Positions 36,152 through 48,877 are shown, counted from the first letter of the stretch. The stretch is 64,000 nt of DNA from Flaveria trinervia (GCA_025506515.1 CM046452.1:43431483-43495482), one strand, 5' to 3'. Numbers and translations: made by a program. The notes: generated from the letters alone by a model not told the origin.

Positions 36152-39100
36152 TTCATATTGATCTTAATGTTACATCTTCTAACACATGGGTATTGGATAC
36201 CGGATGTGGAACTCACATTTGCAATTTGTTGCAGGGGTTCACAAGAAGTAGGGACTTCAAACAAGGGGATGTTAGCCTCTTCATGGGAAATGGAACTAAA
36301 GTCTTAGTTGAAGCTCGTGGAGACTACATCCTAAGACTTCCAAGTGGTTGGAAGTTATTTTGAAGAATGTTTTGTATGCTCCTAGTTTGACTAGGAACAT
36401 TATTTCTGTATCCCAATTAAGACATTATGATTATGTATTATCTTTTATTGAAAATGATATTCATGTTTCTTTAAATGGTATGTTCTATTTTAAAGCTATT
36501 CCAATTAATGGTATTTATGAATTGGTTCATGAAAATACTTTAAATAGTTCATTGTACCAAACTAACACCAAGAAACTCAAGTTGGACTTAAGTGATACCT
36601 ATCTTTGGCATTGTCGTCTTGGTCATATAAACAAGAAACGTTTACAAACACTTCAAAAGAATGGTCTTTTAAAAACAAATGAATGTGATTCATTTGATGT
36701 TTGTGAGTTGTTTACAAGGTAAGATGACTAAGGCACCCTTTAAGGAACTACCGAAAGGGCAAAAGATTTATTAGGAATCATACATTCGGATGTATGTGGT
36801 CCTTTTAAGCCAATGACTAGGAATGGTGAAAGATACTTCATTACCTTTACCGACGATTATAGTCGCTATGGGTATGTGTACTGTTAAGGCACAAAGACGA
36901 AGCTTTTGAAATTTCAAAATCTTCAAAAATGAAGTAGAAAATCAACTCAACAAGTCAATTAAAATTCTTCGTACCGATAGAGGAGGTGAATACCTAAGTG
37001 ATGCCTTTCAAAATCATCTTAGGAGTTGTGGGATTGTCTCACAACTCACTCCACCTGGAACACCACAACATAATGGTGTGTCTGAGAGGAGGAATCGAAC
37101 CTTATTGGATATGGTCCGATCTATGATGGCTAGAAGCACATTACCTCTATCATTTTGGGGTTTCGCTCTGCTCTCCGCGGCCCGTATTCTAAATATGGCC
37201 CCAACCAAAAAGGTAGAAAGGACACCTTTTGAGATATGGCATGGAAGAGTTCCATCCCTATCATACTTAAGGGTTTGGGGATGTGAGGCTTATGTTAAGA
37301 CTCCCACCCTAAACAAATTGGATGTCCGATCCACCAAGTGTATCTTTATTGGATATCCTAGAGATTCTATGGGATATTATTTCTATGATCCATGGAACAA
37401 AAGGTGTTTGTTGCCAGAAAGGGTGAGTTCTTAGAAGCAAAGTTCCTTATGGAAGAGCTAGCAGTAGAACAGTGGATCTTGAGGAAGATCAAGAACCACA
37501 GCCCGATGCACGTTTGGTTGAAACTAGCACTCAACATAAGATGTTGAGGATGATCAAGTGGTTGATCAATACACACAACACGTTCGCAGAAGTGGTAGAA
37601 CTAGTAATCCACCTGAAAGATATGGATTTTTCATGGATGGATGCTATGTGATAGATTCTGATGAACCAACCACATACCATGATGCAATGTCCAACACGGA
37701 TTGTGACAAATGGCTTGAAGCCATGAACGTTGAGATGCAATCCATGTATGACAATCAAGTATGGGACTTGGTTGTACCACCTCTTAACTCCAAGATAGTT
37801 GGAAGTAAGTGGGTTTTCAAGAAGAAAACCGATATGCATGGAAACTTGGATACTTATAAAGCTAGACTTGTAGCAAAAGGTTTCACTCAAACTCAAGGGG
37901 TGATTATGATGAAACCTTCTCACCTGTTGCGATGCTAAAGTCTATAAGGATATTGTTTGCCATAGCTGCTCATTATGATTATGAGATTTGGCAAATGGAT
38001 GTCAAAACCGCTTTCCTAAATGGATATCTTGAGGAAGATGTCTATATGGTTCAGCCTGAAGGTTTTGTCGATCCAAACATCCTAATAAAGTATGCAAGTT
38101 AAAGAAATCAATCTATGGATTAAAACAAGCATCGAGAAGCTGGAATCACCGTTTTGATGAGGAAGTAAAGAAATTTGGTTTCATCAAAAACGCTGATGAG
38201 GCTTGTGTGTATAAGAAGGCTAGTGGGAGCACAATAACTTTCCTAGTATTGTATGTTGATGACATACTACTATTTGGAAATGACATTCCAACCTTGGAAG
38301 GTGTAAAAACCTGGCTTGGAAGTTGTTTTTCCATTAAGGATCTTGGTGAAGCCGCCTATATTCTGGGAATAAAGATCTATAGGGATAGATCAAGGCGGTT
38401 GATTGGTTTGAATCAAAGTGCATATATTGATAAAATCTTGAAAAGGTTCAAGATGGAAAACTCTAAGAAAGGTACCGTACCTATTCAAAGAGGAACGATG
38501 TTGAGTACGACTCAATGTCCAAGCTCAAAGGATGAGCAAGATAAAATGAAGGCAATCCCATACGCATCTGCTATTGGATCCATCATGTATGCAATGATAT
38601 GCACTCGACCGGACGTGTCATACGCCTTAAGTATGACAAGCCGTTACCAACAAAATCCTGGAAACAGTCATTGGATGGCTGTTAAGAACATACTTAAGTA
38701 CCTAAGGAGGACAAGAGATATGTTCCTAATCTATGGATCTGGTGACGAGGAACTCGTTGTAAAAGGTTACACGGATGCGAGTTTCCAAACCGATCGTGAT
38801 GATTCACGGTCTCAATCGGGATACATTTTCATTCTGAATGGAGGAGCTGTCTCTTGGAAGAGCTCCAAACAGGATGTGGTGGCTCTGTCAACTACAGAAT
38901 CAGAATACGTCGCCGCCTCATTGGCAGCCCAAGAAGCTGCATGGTTGAAGAAATTCATTGCCGATCTAGGGGTTGTCCCTTCCATTCAGGACCCCCTAGA
39001 GATCTTTTGTGATAACGAGGGTGCGATTGCTCAAATCAAGGAACCCCGTGCTCATCAAAAGACTAGGCACATTGAGCGGAGATTCAACTACATACGAGAT

Positions 39101-39244
39101 GAAGTTGAAAAGGGAAAGATATGTATTCGCAAAGTTCACACGGATCAAAACGTTGCGGATCCTCTCACGAAGCTCCTTGAAAAGGCAAAGCATGAAGGTC
39201 ATACTTGTGCCATGGGACTTCGATATTCTAGTGATTGGATTTGA
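36152..39244 (+). pseudogene. pol of element E: PR, INT, RT, RNase H (frameshifts)
   Basis: Protease TWVLDTGCGTHIC lies near 36185 (D-T-G present). Pre-integrase YLWHCRLGHINKKRL lies near 36600. Integrase core sequence (IHSDVCGPF, RTDRGGEYLS) spans 36780-37000, then QHNGVSERRNRTLLDMVRSMM near 37070 with the catalytic Glu. RT starts near 37700 ([23 protein letters not shown]) and has YVDDILLF at 38252. The last 345 codons (38207-39244) are fully open and include RNase H (GYTDASFQTD, STTESEYVAAS) up to the natural stop. Frameshifts near 36345, 36720, 36890, 37430, 37900 and 38095. Confidence 0.92.
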
Positions 39245-40018
39245 TCTGTAAATTTTGTATTTGGATATGTGGAACTTTCTATTATTTGAATAAAGTTATT
39301 TGGTTATAATGTTTCAAATAATATTCCAATTTAGCATGTTAATCCATGAGTAAAATGTTTACTCTAAATGTCCGTAGTCGTTCATACTTGTGGGAACAAG
39401 TTTGAAGGTAAGACTATTATGAACTTGGATTGGTTGATATTCATAAGGATGAATATAGAGCAATGGGTTGCTACCAAGGTTCATAGATATTTGTGGGATA
39501 CAAATATTGGACTAACCCGCATCTCAAATTTTACTACATGGAATCTTATTGATTGATCATAAGTAATTTGAGTAAAGGCGAATATCATTTGGTATCCTCC
39601 GACCTGAGATACATATTGGGTTTTGATATTCACCAAGTGTTACACCTTGAGCCTATTCTTCACTGTCCTGAAATAGTGGACAGTACATAAGGATATGTTC
39701 AGGTATAACACGAGGTGATTGTGAGAAACGTATGTAGTCAAGATGGAATTTGTTCCTCTTATTCGTTGAGAGTTAGATGTCTAAGGCCTGATTAAGTTAA
39801 ATCAACAAGGTATGATCATTCTGTGTCCTTGGATTTAACATGACATCTGTAACAAAAGGATAAATGATTAATTCACCTAAATCATTTCAAGTAGGGTACT
39901 TGAAAGGGATGATGTTATTGAATGGCTATAAGTCATGCGTATTAAGGGTAGTAAACCGTTGTTAGGCGGTATTTACTGCTTGCATCAATCTTCTATGAAT
40001 CTTGGGCAAGTGGGAGAT
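39245..40018 (+). other. 3' untranslated region and PPT of element E
   Basis: No coding sequence is seen. The purine tract AAGTGGGAGAT at 40008-40018 abuts the 3' LTR and would prime plus-strand DNA synthesis. Confidence 0.75.
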
Positions 40019-41003
40019 TGTAGGATTCTATGTGCCCAAGACACTTAGAATATTGATGTGGTTAGTACGTTATGATCCAAGTCGGGTTATACCCAATAAC
40101 AAGCTTAGCAAACACCAAATAATATTTAGTTGATGATATGATCATGCAATGAAATATTAACACCAATTTAGAAAATGGGTTTTCTAAACAAGTTGCATAT
40201 AACATGGAACAATTTATTAGGATATATTGTTCAATGATATTATTTGTAATGTTATTTAGATGACATTACAAATAATAATGGCTATATATGTTATACAATT
40301 ATGGGTTAGTTGTATACATTTTCTAAGAGGGACAAATTATAAGACCATTTAACATGTGGTTGTGTTTAAAAAAAAAGGGGGGAAACCCTTTTTTCAACCT
40401 ATATTCGGCGCCCGCCCCCCCCCCCCCTTGTTGTGATTGGACCAATTTTGTTGATTAGACACAACACATTAAGGGTCTTTGAATGCTTTCTTGGACCAGC
40501 CATCTTGATACACATGCAACTCAACTCCAAGAAAAACTCTCTCTCTTCCATCTTCTCCAACTCATGGTTTTGAAGGTGTTATAGCAGCTTCTTCTTGAAG
40601 TTTTGTGACCAAAATCCTAGCAACTAAGGTGTTTGCTTGAAGGCTTGTGGTTAGACGTTTGAGGACTTCTAGCTTGAAGTCTTGGCCATTAATCAGCCCT
40701 CATTCAGCACTATCTTGGACGTTTTTGAAGCTTACAACAGCCCTCCTTGGTCGTTTCTTGCTGCTCAAAGAGGTAGAAATCATAGCTCATTGTGGCTGTG
40801 ATTTTATGTAGTTTTAGTACATTTTCATAGCTTGATCATTCACATATTATGATCCTTTTGTTTGGGTTTGTTTTCATCTAAAATGGTCACTAAAGAACAT
40901 TATTTTCAGCTTATAAAATGGGTTTTATTAAGTTGTAACTCCGCTGCGTTTTTCAGAAAGTTTAAGTGGTTAAACATTGATTTTAAGCTTTGCAAACCCT
41001 ACA
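40019..41003 (+). repeat. 3' LTR of element E
   Basis: 985 bp, matching the 5' LTR almost base for base. Differences are mainly single-base gaps in homopolymers. The target duplication TGGAT follows directly. Confidence 0.95.
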
Positions 41004-42048
41004 TGGATATACCGAAATGGAAGTGGGAGCACATCACCATGGATTTCATTACGAAGCTGCCGCGTACTCCGAAAGGGTACGATGCCATATGGGTGATTGT
41101 TGAGCGTCTGACGAAGAGTGCTCACTTTCTACCAATCCACGATACATATTCATCTGAGAGGTTGGATGACCTATTCATCAGGGAAATTGTAACTCATCAT
41201 GGTGTGCCGGTGTCTATTGTGTCCGATCATGACACCCGGTTTACATCTAAATTTCAAAAGAAATTCCACGACGCCATGGGGACGAGGTTACATATTAGCA
41301 CGGCTTATCATCCCCAAACTGATCGTTAGTCAGAAAGGACCATTCAGACATTGGAAGACATGCTTCGGGCATGTGTAATTGATTTTGGGGGAAGTTGGGA
41401 TGACCACCTACTGTTAGCCAAATTCTCCTACAACAACAGCTATCATGCCAGCATTGGTATGTAACCCTATGAGATGCTATATAGTAGGAGATGCAGAACA
41501 CCTGTTTGTTGGGGTGATATTGGTCAGAAGGAATTGGGAAGCGTCAAGGTAATCGAGGCTAGACTAAGAAGCTTGAGAAGATTAAAGCCTTCATGAAGGC
41601 AGCCAAAGATAGACAAAAGTCGTATAGTGATAAGCGACGCAGAACGATTTACTTCCAGGTGGGTGACCGGGTGATGTTGAAGGTCTCACCTTGGAAGGGT
41701 ATTTTCCGATTCAGGAAGCGGGGAAAGTTGAGCCTAAGGTATATAGGCCCTTTCCAAATCATTGCTCGAGTAGGAGAGGTCGCCTATAGATTGGAGTTAC
41801 CAGATGAGTTAAGTGGAATTCATCCAACATTCCACGTATCTCATCTGAGAAAGTGCTTAGCTGATGAAGACATGATTGTCCCACTGGAGGATATCGAAGT
41901 AGATGAAAGGCACAATTATATGGAGCAACCAGTGGCAATCATCAATAAAAAAGAGAAGAGGCTGGGAAATAAAGTGGTTCCTCTTGTGCGTGTACAGTGG
42001 AAGCACAGGAAGGGATCCGAATCTACATGGGAGACTAGGAGGGGATGA
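41004..42048 (+). pseudogene. pol of element D, second part: integrase core and C-terminus
   Basis: Continues the integrase interrupted by E: PKWKWEHITMDFITKLPR (first catalytic Asp), SIVSDHDTRFTSKF (second Asp) and YHPQTDR followed by a TAG at 41327-41329, then [12 protein letters not shown] (Glu). Another stop follows at about 41463, then a frameshift near 41565, and the C-terminal part [27 protein letters not shown] and [19 protein letters not shown]. The last phrase resembles the chromodomain-like end of Tekay integrases. Confidence 0.9.
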
Positions 42049-42105
42049 GGCAGCATTACCGTCGTCTGTTTGAGGAATAATAGGTTTCGGGGACGAAACC
42101 TATAT

Positions 42106-43474
42106 AAGGGGGTGGACTTGTAAAACCCGGTTATTCTATTAAAGTGAATAAAAGAAGGAAACATCAATAAACCCAAGTTGAGGGGTTAAAAATGTAAAAG
42201 GGGACCAAAGTACAAAAAGTTGGTGTAAATGTGGGCATGGCCGCCCACCCTCTTTTCACATCACTTTTCATTCGGTTCTAGAGAGAGGGAGAGCAGAAAA
42301 ATTTTGGTTGAAGAGGAAGAAGAAGAAGGTTAAATTCAAGGTAAGAATTAGAAGTTTTGAAGTGTTTATGATGGGTTTTATCTTGGTTATGTGCTTATGT
42401 GTTTGTGTGTGTGTTCGTGTATGTGTGTTTGGTGGGTTTCTAGGTGTTTGAACTCATTGGCATGCGGGTTAGAAGGAATATACACCCAAATTTGCACCAG
42501 GTGAGTTTCTAGACCCCGGTTTTACGTGTTTTAAACTCTTTGGGGCTAAAAATTTATTTAAATGATTTTTACAATGTTTATGTATGTATACCCGTATGTA
42601 TTATGCATGTTTGATGATGATTCTTAGATGCTTATAGGTTGTTCATGTTTAGAATAGCCTTCTTAAGCTTAGAACAAACAGGCTTGATGTTTGGGTTTGA
42701 AAATATCCTGGAAACACGTTGAGCAGAAAGTTCAGGCACCTAAATAAGACTCATGCGCCTAGAAATGCCTTCGAAATGTTTAAGTGTAACTCATGCGCCT
42801 AGAATTTGTAATCGGACGACTAAGTGTAGGGCCATGCACCCCAATAGTGTCCATGCGACCGAATGGCCCATTCGCCTAAGTATCCATACGTCTGAATAGC
42901 CCATGCGCCTGAATAGTTCATGCGCCTAGGTGTTAAAGTGGTTAAGTGTTGGCTGATGCGCCTGCATAGTGATGAAGTGCCCAAACATGGCTCATGTGCC
43001 CAAATAGTATTGGTGAGCCTAAACACTTAGAATTTACTATGAAATTTTTGGGAGTCTGTGCTATTAGGGTTTTGACCGAGGTTTGACTTAGGCTTATTAA
43101 TGCTTAGTTTTATGCATGATTATGATTGTTTTATGATTGTTCCGTATTATTATTATTACTATTAGTGTATGATTTTACGTGGTGTGTTTATTATCGTAAC
43201 GTAAAGTATTAATTATAATAAAGCGAAAGAGCAATGAAGAAGAGAAGTGGAACTTAAATAAAATGTTAACAAGTCTTGCAAGCTTATAGGAGGTGCATGA
43301 CCATGTTGTCGTTAGCTTAACTGTAATGCGGGTTAGCTACCCTATTATGAACACGGGGCCAGTCAAATAAGATTGGCAGACCTTTCCATTGCTTAAGCTT
43401 GTAACTGTATAATGTTTAATGTATTTAATGCTGTAAAAGACCAACTGTGAGGTCTCCGGGAACGGGGCCTTACA
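42106..43474 (+). repeat. PPT and 3' LTR of element D
   Basis: The purine tract AAGGGGGTGGACT (42106-42118) precedes the LTR at 42119-43474 (TGTAAAACCC to GGGGCCTTACA, 1356 bp). Compared with the solo LTR it lacks about 540 bp (equivalent to roughly 26565-27095), with the break near 43390. A CATGCGCCT array lies at about 42735-43020. Confidence 0.9.
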
Positions 43475-43846
43475 GATATTAGTAAATTTATTCCATAACT
43501 TTTAAACTCTTGAAACTAATAAAACATATAATTTTCTATTATTTTTCATTCTTATTTTAAGGTTTTGGATATTGAATACTTTTATAACAATCATTTACGG
43601 TTTAAAAACTTTACAAAATGAATTAAATAATTATAAGTTATCCTACAAGTCATTTAAATATGTATTCAATTATCTTTATCAAATTTTAAATAATTAATTA
43701 TTAAATTAATTATTTCTTTTCATACATTGTATTTACTCTTTATTAAATTAATAAATTAATCATTGAATCATTCATTATCATTCTTGGTCTTAAATATTAT
43801 ATATATATTTTTTCTATTTAAACCAAAACATAAACGATTGTATTAT
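43475..43846 (+). repeat. Second copy of right-hand C LTR segment
   Basis: GATATTAGTAAATTTATTCC and onward aligns with 27186-27560 at high identity and joins the D LTR at the same site. It shares variants with the 3' LTR of C (for example TATTTAAACCAAAACATAAACG) that the 5' LTR lacks. It is interrupted at 43847 by element B2. Confidence 0.9.
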
Positions 43847-44707
43847 TGTTAGGATCAGTGATCTACGTTTGATTGATTAGAGAGTATTGCAGCAGAAATT
43901 AAACAATGAATTAGACAATTCACAAGAACATAGTTGATATTCAAAGTAAGAGCAAACGATTATAGAAAGAATTCTGCAAATCAAATATTTCATTCAATAC
44001 GTGCTTTCGTGGTGGCAAAATATCACACTTACAATCAGGTCAATCATCCCTTATATAAGAATGTCGTGGTGGAACATTCCTTATATAGGAGTTGTGACGT
44101 CTACTGATGTCATTTGATAGTGACATCTAATAGAATTATTCAGACTACTGAAAGTTAACACAACTACTGAAGATGTCAAAACAGTTGACATCTTCTTACA
44201 AAAATACTAAGTGTTAACTATCACTACAACTACTGAAAAGAAACTACTGAAACTACAACGACTGAAGAACATGCTCTTCAGTCGTTTTACAGATACTGAA
44301 ACATAAAAGAAAACTACTGAAAGGAAACCATCACAACAACTGAAGAATGCTTCTTTAGTTGTTGTAACAAACTCTGAAGGCTTCAGTACTTGTACTTGAA
44401 CTTCAGCTGTTGTCATCAGCTGATGTCTTCAGTCTTTGTACTTCAGCTGTTGATCTTCAGTAATTTAGTCTTCAGCTGTTGATCTTTAGACTTTGGTCTT
44501 CAGCTGTTGAAGTCTTCAGTATTTTAGTCTTCAGCTGTTGAAGTCTTCAGTACTTTAGTCTTCAGCTGTTGATCTTCAGACTTTGGTCTTCAGCTGTTGA
44601 AGTCTTCAGACTTTGTAAAACAGCTGATCAAGTCTTCAGCAGTTGTTATGATGTCTGTGGACTTAGAGGTTTTTCTGATTAGGCTCATTGGTTCTTTTGG
44701 TCCAACA
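43847..44707 (-). repeat. 3' LTR of element B2
   Basis: 861 bp. Minus-strand ends are TGTTGGACC and CCTAACA. U3 is packed with CTTCAG/CTGAAG motifs and a 12-bp-stem hairpin at 44257-44286. Two TTATATA TATA-like boxes lie near 44050 and 44090. The PPT (minus GGTTCAGGGGGAGTT) lies at 44708-44722. Confidence 0.93.
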
Positions 44708-44927
44708 AACTCCCCCTGAACCAATGCAGCCAAAACCTCTAAACTTATTGAAGATGTCCCACTTATTATGGCAGAAAGATTTGGTCTTTTTGTCTTCTAG
44801 ATCAGCTTAGAAGTGACCCATGTATGCACAGGCCTTGGAAGAAGTGTCAATGATCTGTTTGGCAAAGGATGAATGGGAACTCTATCTTGGGGAACTGGAC
44901 ACAGAGTTGTTACCCCATCCATGAGAT

Positions 44928-47716
44928 CTACTTCCCAACAATGAGTCTGTATGACTCCCTTGTATAGGCCTCAAGGAAGGTTATCTGTTCCTCCATGGTA
45001 AGCTCTTCAGCTCCTCCTTCAAAAAGTGATTCTGGCCCATAAAATTCAGATAGGTATTTGACCTGTCTCCCATTTTTGAGTTCCATAGTTGTTATTACTC
45101 TATAAGCAAATTCATCAGGGTGATTACCCTCTAAGAACAACTGGAGCTCATTCTTTCTAACTTCCTCAAGCCTCTTATATACTAACCCCTTTTTCATAAT
45201 TTTATTTTCCAGCATCTTTTGTGGGGTCAGGTTAGCTTTATAGGCTTTCTTGAAGTCATCTAGGATTTCCCAGGGTGATACTACAAAGACCAGTGAGATC
45301 ACTTCATCTACGATCTTCTTCACTTGGCCAATGTATCTCTGTGGAATGTTTTTCTTGTGAATCCTCTGAGACACCCTAGGATCAGGCCAAATCCTCACTC
45401 TCTCCTTTTGATATTGAACTGTATGTCAACTCTCCTCAACAATTCCTCATCATGTTGTTTATGAAGCTCTTCTTCTTCTAGCTTCACTTTCACAATTTGT
45501 CTTTGAGTATCAGGAGTAATTGTTGGGAGGTGACTTGTGGCCTTAGGCAATTGTATAATAGCTAAGATAGGCAGCCTATCTTCATCTTCATCATTATCTT
45601 CTTCTAGCCTCAATACCCTTCTCTTCCTCTTCTAGGGTACATCATCGACTATTGGTTTTGAGGGTAAGGGAGTTGGTTTGGTGGGTTGTGGTTGTGGTGG
45701 TTTTTGGGGTAAAGGTATTGTTTTAGTGGATTTTGGTGTGGGAATTTTGACAGGCTGTTCTAGCATTTTGGATATGAGTTCGGCTTTAGATTGCTTGACT
45801 AGTTCAGTCCTGCTCCCAGCACCAGCTTCATTTAAGGCTTCAATAACCAATCCTTTTGTGTATACTTCAGACGAACAGATCTTGGTGGTTATTGCCAAGA
45901 AGCTGTCCCTGGACCATGCCTTGATTTCAATCAATGATCTACCAAGATATTTCGCTATGAACCTGATCATGATTTCTAGCCTTTCCCTTTCCAACACATC
46001 ATAACTTGCCCATCTAGCTTGGATTTCTTCAATCTCTAGTCTTCTAATTTCTTAGTCAAGTTTTTCAGTGTCGTGACCTTGCCTAAACAACTGATCAATG
46101 ATGTTATCCATTGATCGGTTGTGTTCGGCATCAGCCTTCTTCACCATTGTCTCCAAGTCAGTCTCCTTTTCATTCTTCCTTTTCTTGTATGTGACATGAA
46201 AGTCTTTAGTACTTTCAGTCACTTTCTCCATGTCAGCATCCTTCACCTTCTCCTTCTCAGTTTCTTTCCTATCTGCAATCCTCTTTCTTTTTGCTTTCAC
46301 TAACTGAATCTCCCCCTTTTTGGTTGCATTGGTTGCAAGGGGTTGATTGTCAGAAAGCCTTTTGCTCACAGCATCCTCTATCAAGGGTTGTATAACTGAG
46401 GAAGCCTCTCATCAAGGTTTTAAGGACCATATCTGATAGTTGATGTGATGAGAGGTAAGGAATGTTGAAAGATAGCAGCTATTTGCTTAGGGGGGTTCTG
46501 TCCCTGAGAAATAGTGCCAGAAGCAGAGGCAGGTGGCTGAATGTTTTGGAGTGGCTCTGTGTATGGGAGACCTTCAGAGGAAGGTGCCATATGTGGGGTT
46601 TGAGGGGGGATGGTCTTTGATCCTGAGAAATTTTGGCAAGCAGCTCTTTGAGTATGCTCACCTCATCCTCGAGGATGGTGTTTTGGCTAAAACATCATAA
46701 AAGAAGCCCAGGTCATCATCATTTTTTACTGAATCACCTGACCTCCTGATAGAATCAGGATAAACATGCTCTGAGTGTAGATCAATAGTAGCATGTGCCC
46801 CTTGGTCATGGTACTGGGGACTTCCTGCTCAGGACCATGTCCTTCATCGGCAGTTGCCTGGTGAGGTCTTATGGATAGTACCAAATCATCCTTATCATTT
46901 GCTAAAGCAGGAGAAGTGGCAACCTCACCAGAAATTCGAATCTCCGTTTCTACACTTGGAGATTGAATATGGTAACCCCTGTGCTGTGGGGTGTCAGAGC
47001 ACTTTGGTCCTCCCCCTCAATGGTTAAGGCCATCCCAGTTTTGATTGGTATCTGGGGAGGAGGTGAGGAATGCAACTGAGTCAGCACTTTGGCAATTATT
47101 ATGGTAGGACTTTGGGGGCGGTTGCAGTGGGAGAGGGTGTGAAGGCAGTATACATCCGGGGAGAGAGGTGCATTTCAATGGCAACCTCCTCAAGTGAGGA
47201 AGGTTCCAGATGTATAGGTGCCCAGAGGTGGTTGCTACAGGCTCCTGTTGAAGAAACCTGAGCGGTTGAGGGTGAGTGAGTACGTGTATCTACTGGGGGG
47301 TTATGACCAGTAGATATAACCTGTGTTTGTGTTTCAGGGGCATCCTCAGGGGACTCATTTCCCTGAGTAGCCTTTTTGCTTTCTTGTGTTTGGGTTTGGT
47401 GGGGACATTGGATTTGGAGGTGGTGTTGTGGTTCCAGCTGTGTGGTTTTTCGTAGTTTGGCAGCCAGTTTGAGTGACTGGTCTGAGTTTTGCCTGGAGTA
47501 TACTTCAGGCAATACAGCGTGCAGGGACTCCAAGGCCAACAATCCCTCAGCTTTCAGCTAGTTTACAAAATGGCATTAGGAACCGAGTAAATATCATGGG
47601 TTAGCTATAGCTTGGAGGCCAATCCTTGAGTTCAAGAATAATATTTCAGAAAAATTTAAGCTTTGTTGATCAAGGATAGAGAATAATACTGCTCCACCTG
47701 ATCTTGACATTTGATC
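44928..47716 (-). pseudogene. ORF3 of element B2, middle and C-terminal part
   Basis: Reading leftward: an LYCLKYTPG-like end of the N-terminal domain, a Pro/Gln/Ser/Thr-rich linker (47540-47100), a Lys-rich basic stretch (about 46320-46180), a helical region (SMDNIIDQLFRQG; ERLEIMIRFIAKYLGRSL, about 45997), a Pro-rich linker, an acidic stretch (EEDNDEDEDRL, about 45610) and a conserved C-terminal domain RIWPDPRVSQRIHKKNIPQR to EAYTRESYRLIVGK, with a stop at 44928. Homologous along its length to ORF3 of B1. Several frameshifts, and split from its N-terminus by B1. No membrane segment. Function unknown; the basic stretch could be a nuclear localisation signal. Confidence 0.8.
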
Positions 47717-48660
47717 TTTTAGGATCAGTGATCTACGTTTGATTGATTAGAGAGTATAGCAGCGGAATTCTAACAATGAATTAGCCAATTCACAAGAACG
47801 AAAAGATATTCAATGAAGAACAAAAACGGTTATAGATAGAGAGAATTCTGCAAATATATTTCATTCAATATTCGCTTTCGTGGTAACGGAATGTCACACT
47901 TACAATTAGGTCGACACCTCTTATATAGAGATGTGACGTCTGCTGATGTCACTTGATAGTGACATCTAACAGAATTATTCCAACTGAAACACAACTACTG
48001 AAGATGTCAAAACCTGACATCTTCTTACAAAAATACTAAGTGTTATCAGTTACTATAACTACTGAAAAACATAAAACTACTGATACTACAACGACTGAAG
48101 AACAAGCTCTTCAGTCGTTTTACAAAACTACTGAAAGTAAAAACATAAAACTACTGATATCACAACTACTGAAGAAGTACTCTTCAGCTGTTGTGACAAA
48201 CTACTGAAACTTCAGTACTTGGTCTTCAGACTTGAACTTCAGACTTTTCATCACTGATGACTTCAGTAGATATCATCATCTGATGTCTTCATTCTTTGTC
48301 TTCAGACTTTGTACACCAGTTGTTGATCTTCAGCACTTGTAGACTCTTCAGCTGTTGTACTTCAGTACTTTGTCTTCAGCTTCAGCACTTGTGTCTTCAG
48401 TGTTCAGCTTAGCACTTGTGTTCTTCAGCTGTTCAGCTCACATTGTTGTCTTCAGCTGTTCAGCTTCAGCACTTGTGTTCTTCAGTTGTTGAGCTTCAGC
48501 ACTTTAGTCTTCAGCTGTTGAAGTCTTCAGCACTTGATCTTCAGCTGTTGGAGTTTTCAGCACTTGTCGAACTGCTGATGAAGCCTTCAGCAGTTGTTGT
48601 GATATCATGTGGGACTTAGAGGTTTTCTGATCTTGGCTCATTGGTTCTTTTGGTCCAACA
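47717..48660 (-). repeat. 3' LTR of element B1
   Basis: 944 bp; the terminal base pair next to the flank is changed (TTTTAGG in place of TGTTAGG on the plus strand). Contains the U3 CTTCAG array (about 48190-48600), a perfect 12-bp-stem hairpin at 48090-48119 and a TATA box near 47929-47938. The PPT lies at 48661-48675. Confidence 0.94.
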
Positions 48661-48877
48661 AACTCCCCCTGAACCAATGCAGCCAAAACCTCTAATTGAT
48701 TTATTTTCCCACTTATTGTTGGCAAAATGGTTGGTCTTTTTCCTTCTTGATCAGTAGAGAAGATGACCCATATAAGCTCTGGCCTGGGAAGAAATCTCAG
48801 AGATCTGTTTGGCAAGGTATGAATGGGAACTCTGTTTTGGGGAACTGGACACAGAGTTGTTATCCCATTCATGAGAT

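Larger units (their letters stand above)
32820..41003 (+). mobile_element. Complete Ty1-copia element E, recent insertion
   Basis: 8184 bp with near-identical LTRs, a perfect 5-bp target duplication TGGAT (32815-32819 and 41004-41008), a PBS, a long leader, gag, pol in copia order and a PPT. It splits the integrase of D. Lineage uncertain; the Gag start and RNase H end resemble TNT1-94-annotated plant copia proteins and differ clearly from the SIRE-like families here. LTR differences are mostly one-base insertions or deletions at homopolymers. Confidence 0.95.
29297..43474 (+). mobile_element. Ty3-gypsy element D (Tekay-like), 5' truncated, carrying E
   Basis: Order: the last 80 bp of a 5' LTR, PBS, gag, protease, RT, RNase H, integrase, polypurine tract, 3' LTR. 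Integrase after RNase H defines Ty3-gypsy. The RT wording ([21 protein letters not shown]) is that of Tekay/Del-type chromoviruses. Copia element E interrupts the integrase. Gag has a large internal deletion and the pol frame has several stops, so the copy is dead. Confidence 0.9.
43847..47716 (-). mobile_element. Copia element B2, 3' portion (SIRE-like)
   Basis: 3' LTR, PPT and the C-terminal part of ORF3 on the minus strand. Continues at 60317-64000 after the nested element B1, and beyond the window. It is the same family as B1 but clearly diverged in LTR and protein. Confidence 0.9.

Noticed and set aside
40862..41329. A 155-codon frame starting in the LTR of E and running into integrase of D
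   Set aside because: It is a chance fusion across the insertion junction. The first 46 codons are LTR sequence, also seen as a shorter frame in the 5' LTR at 33672. The integrase part belongs to D.
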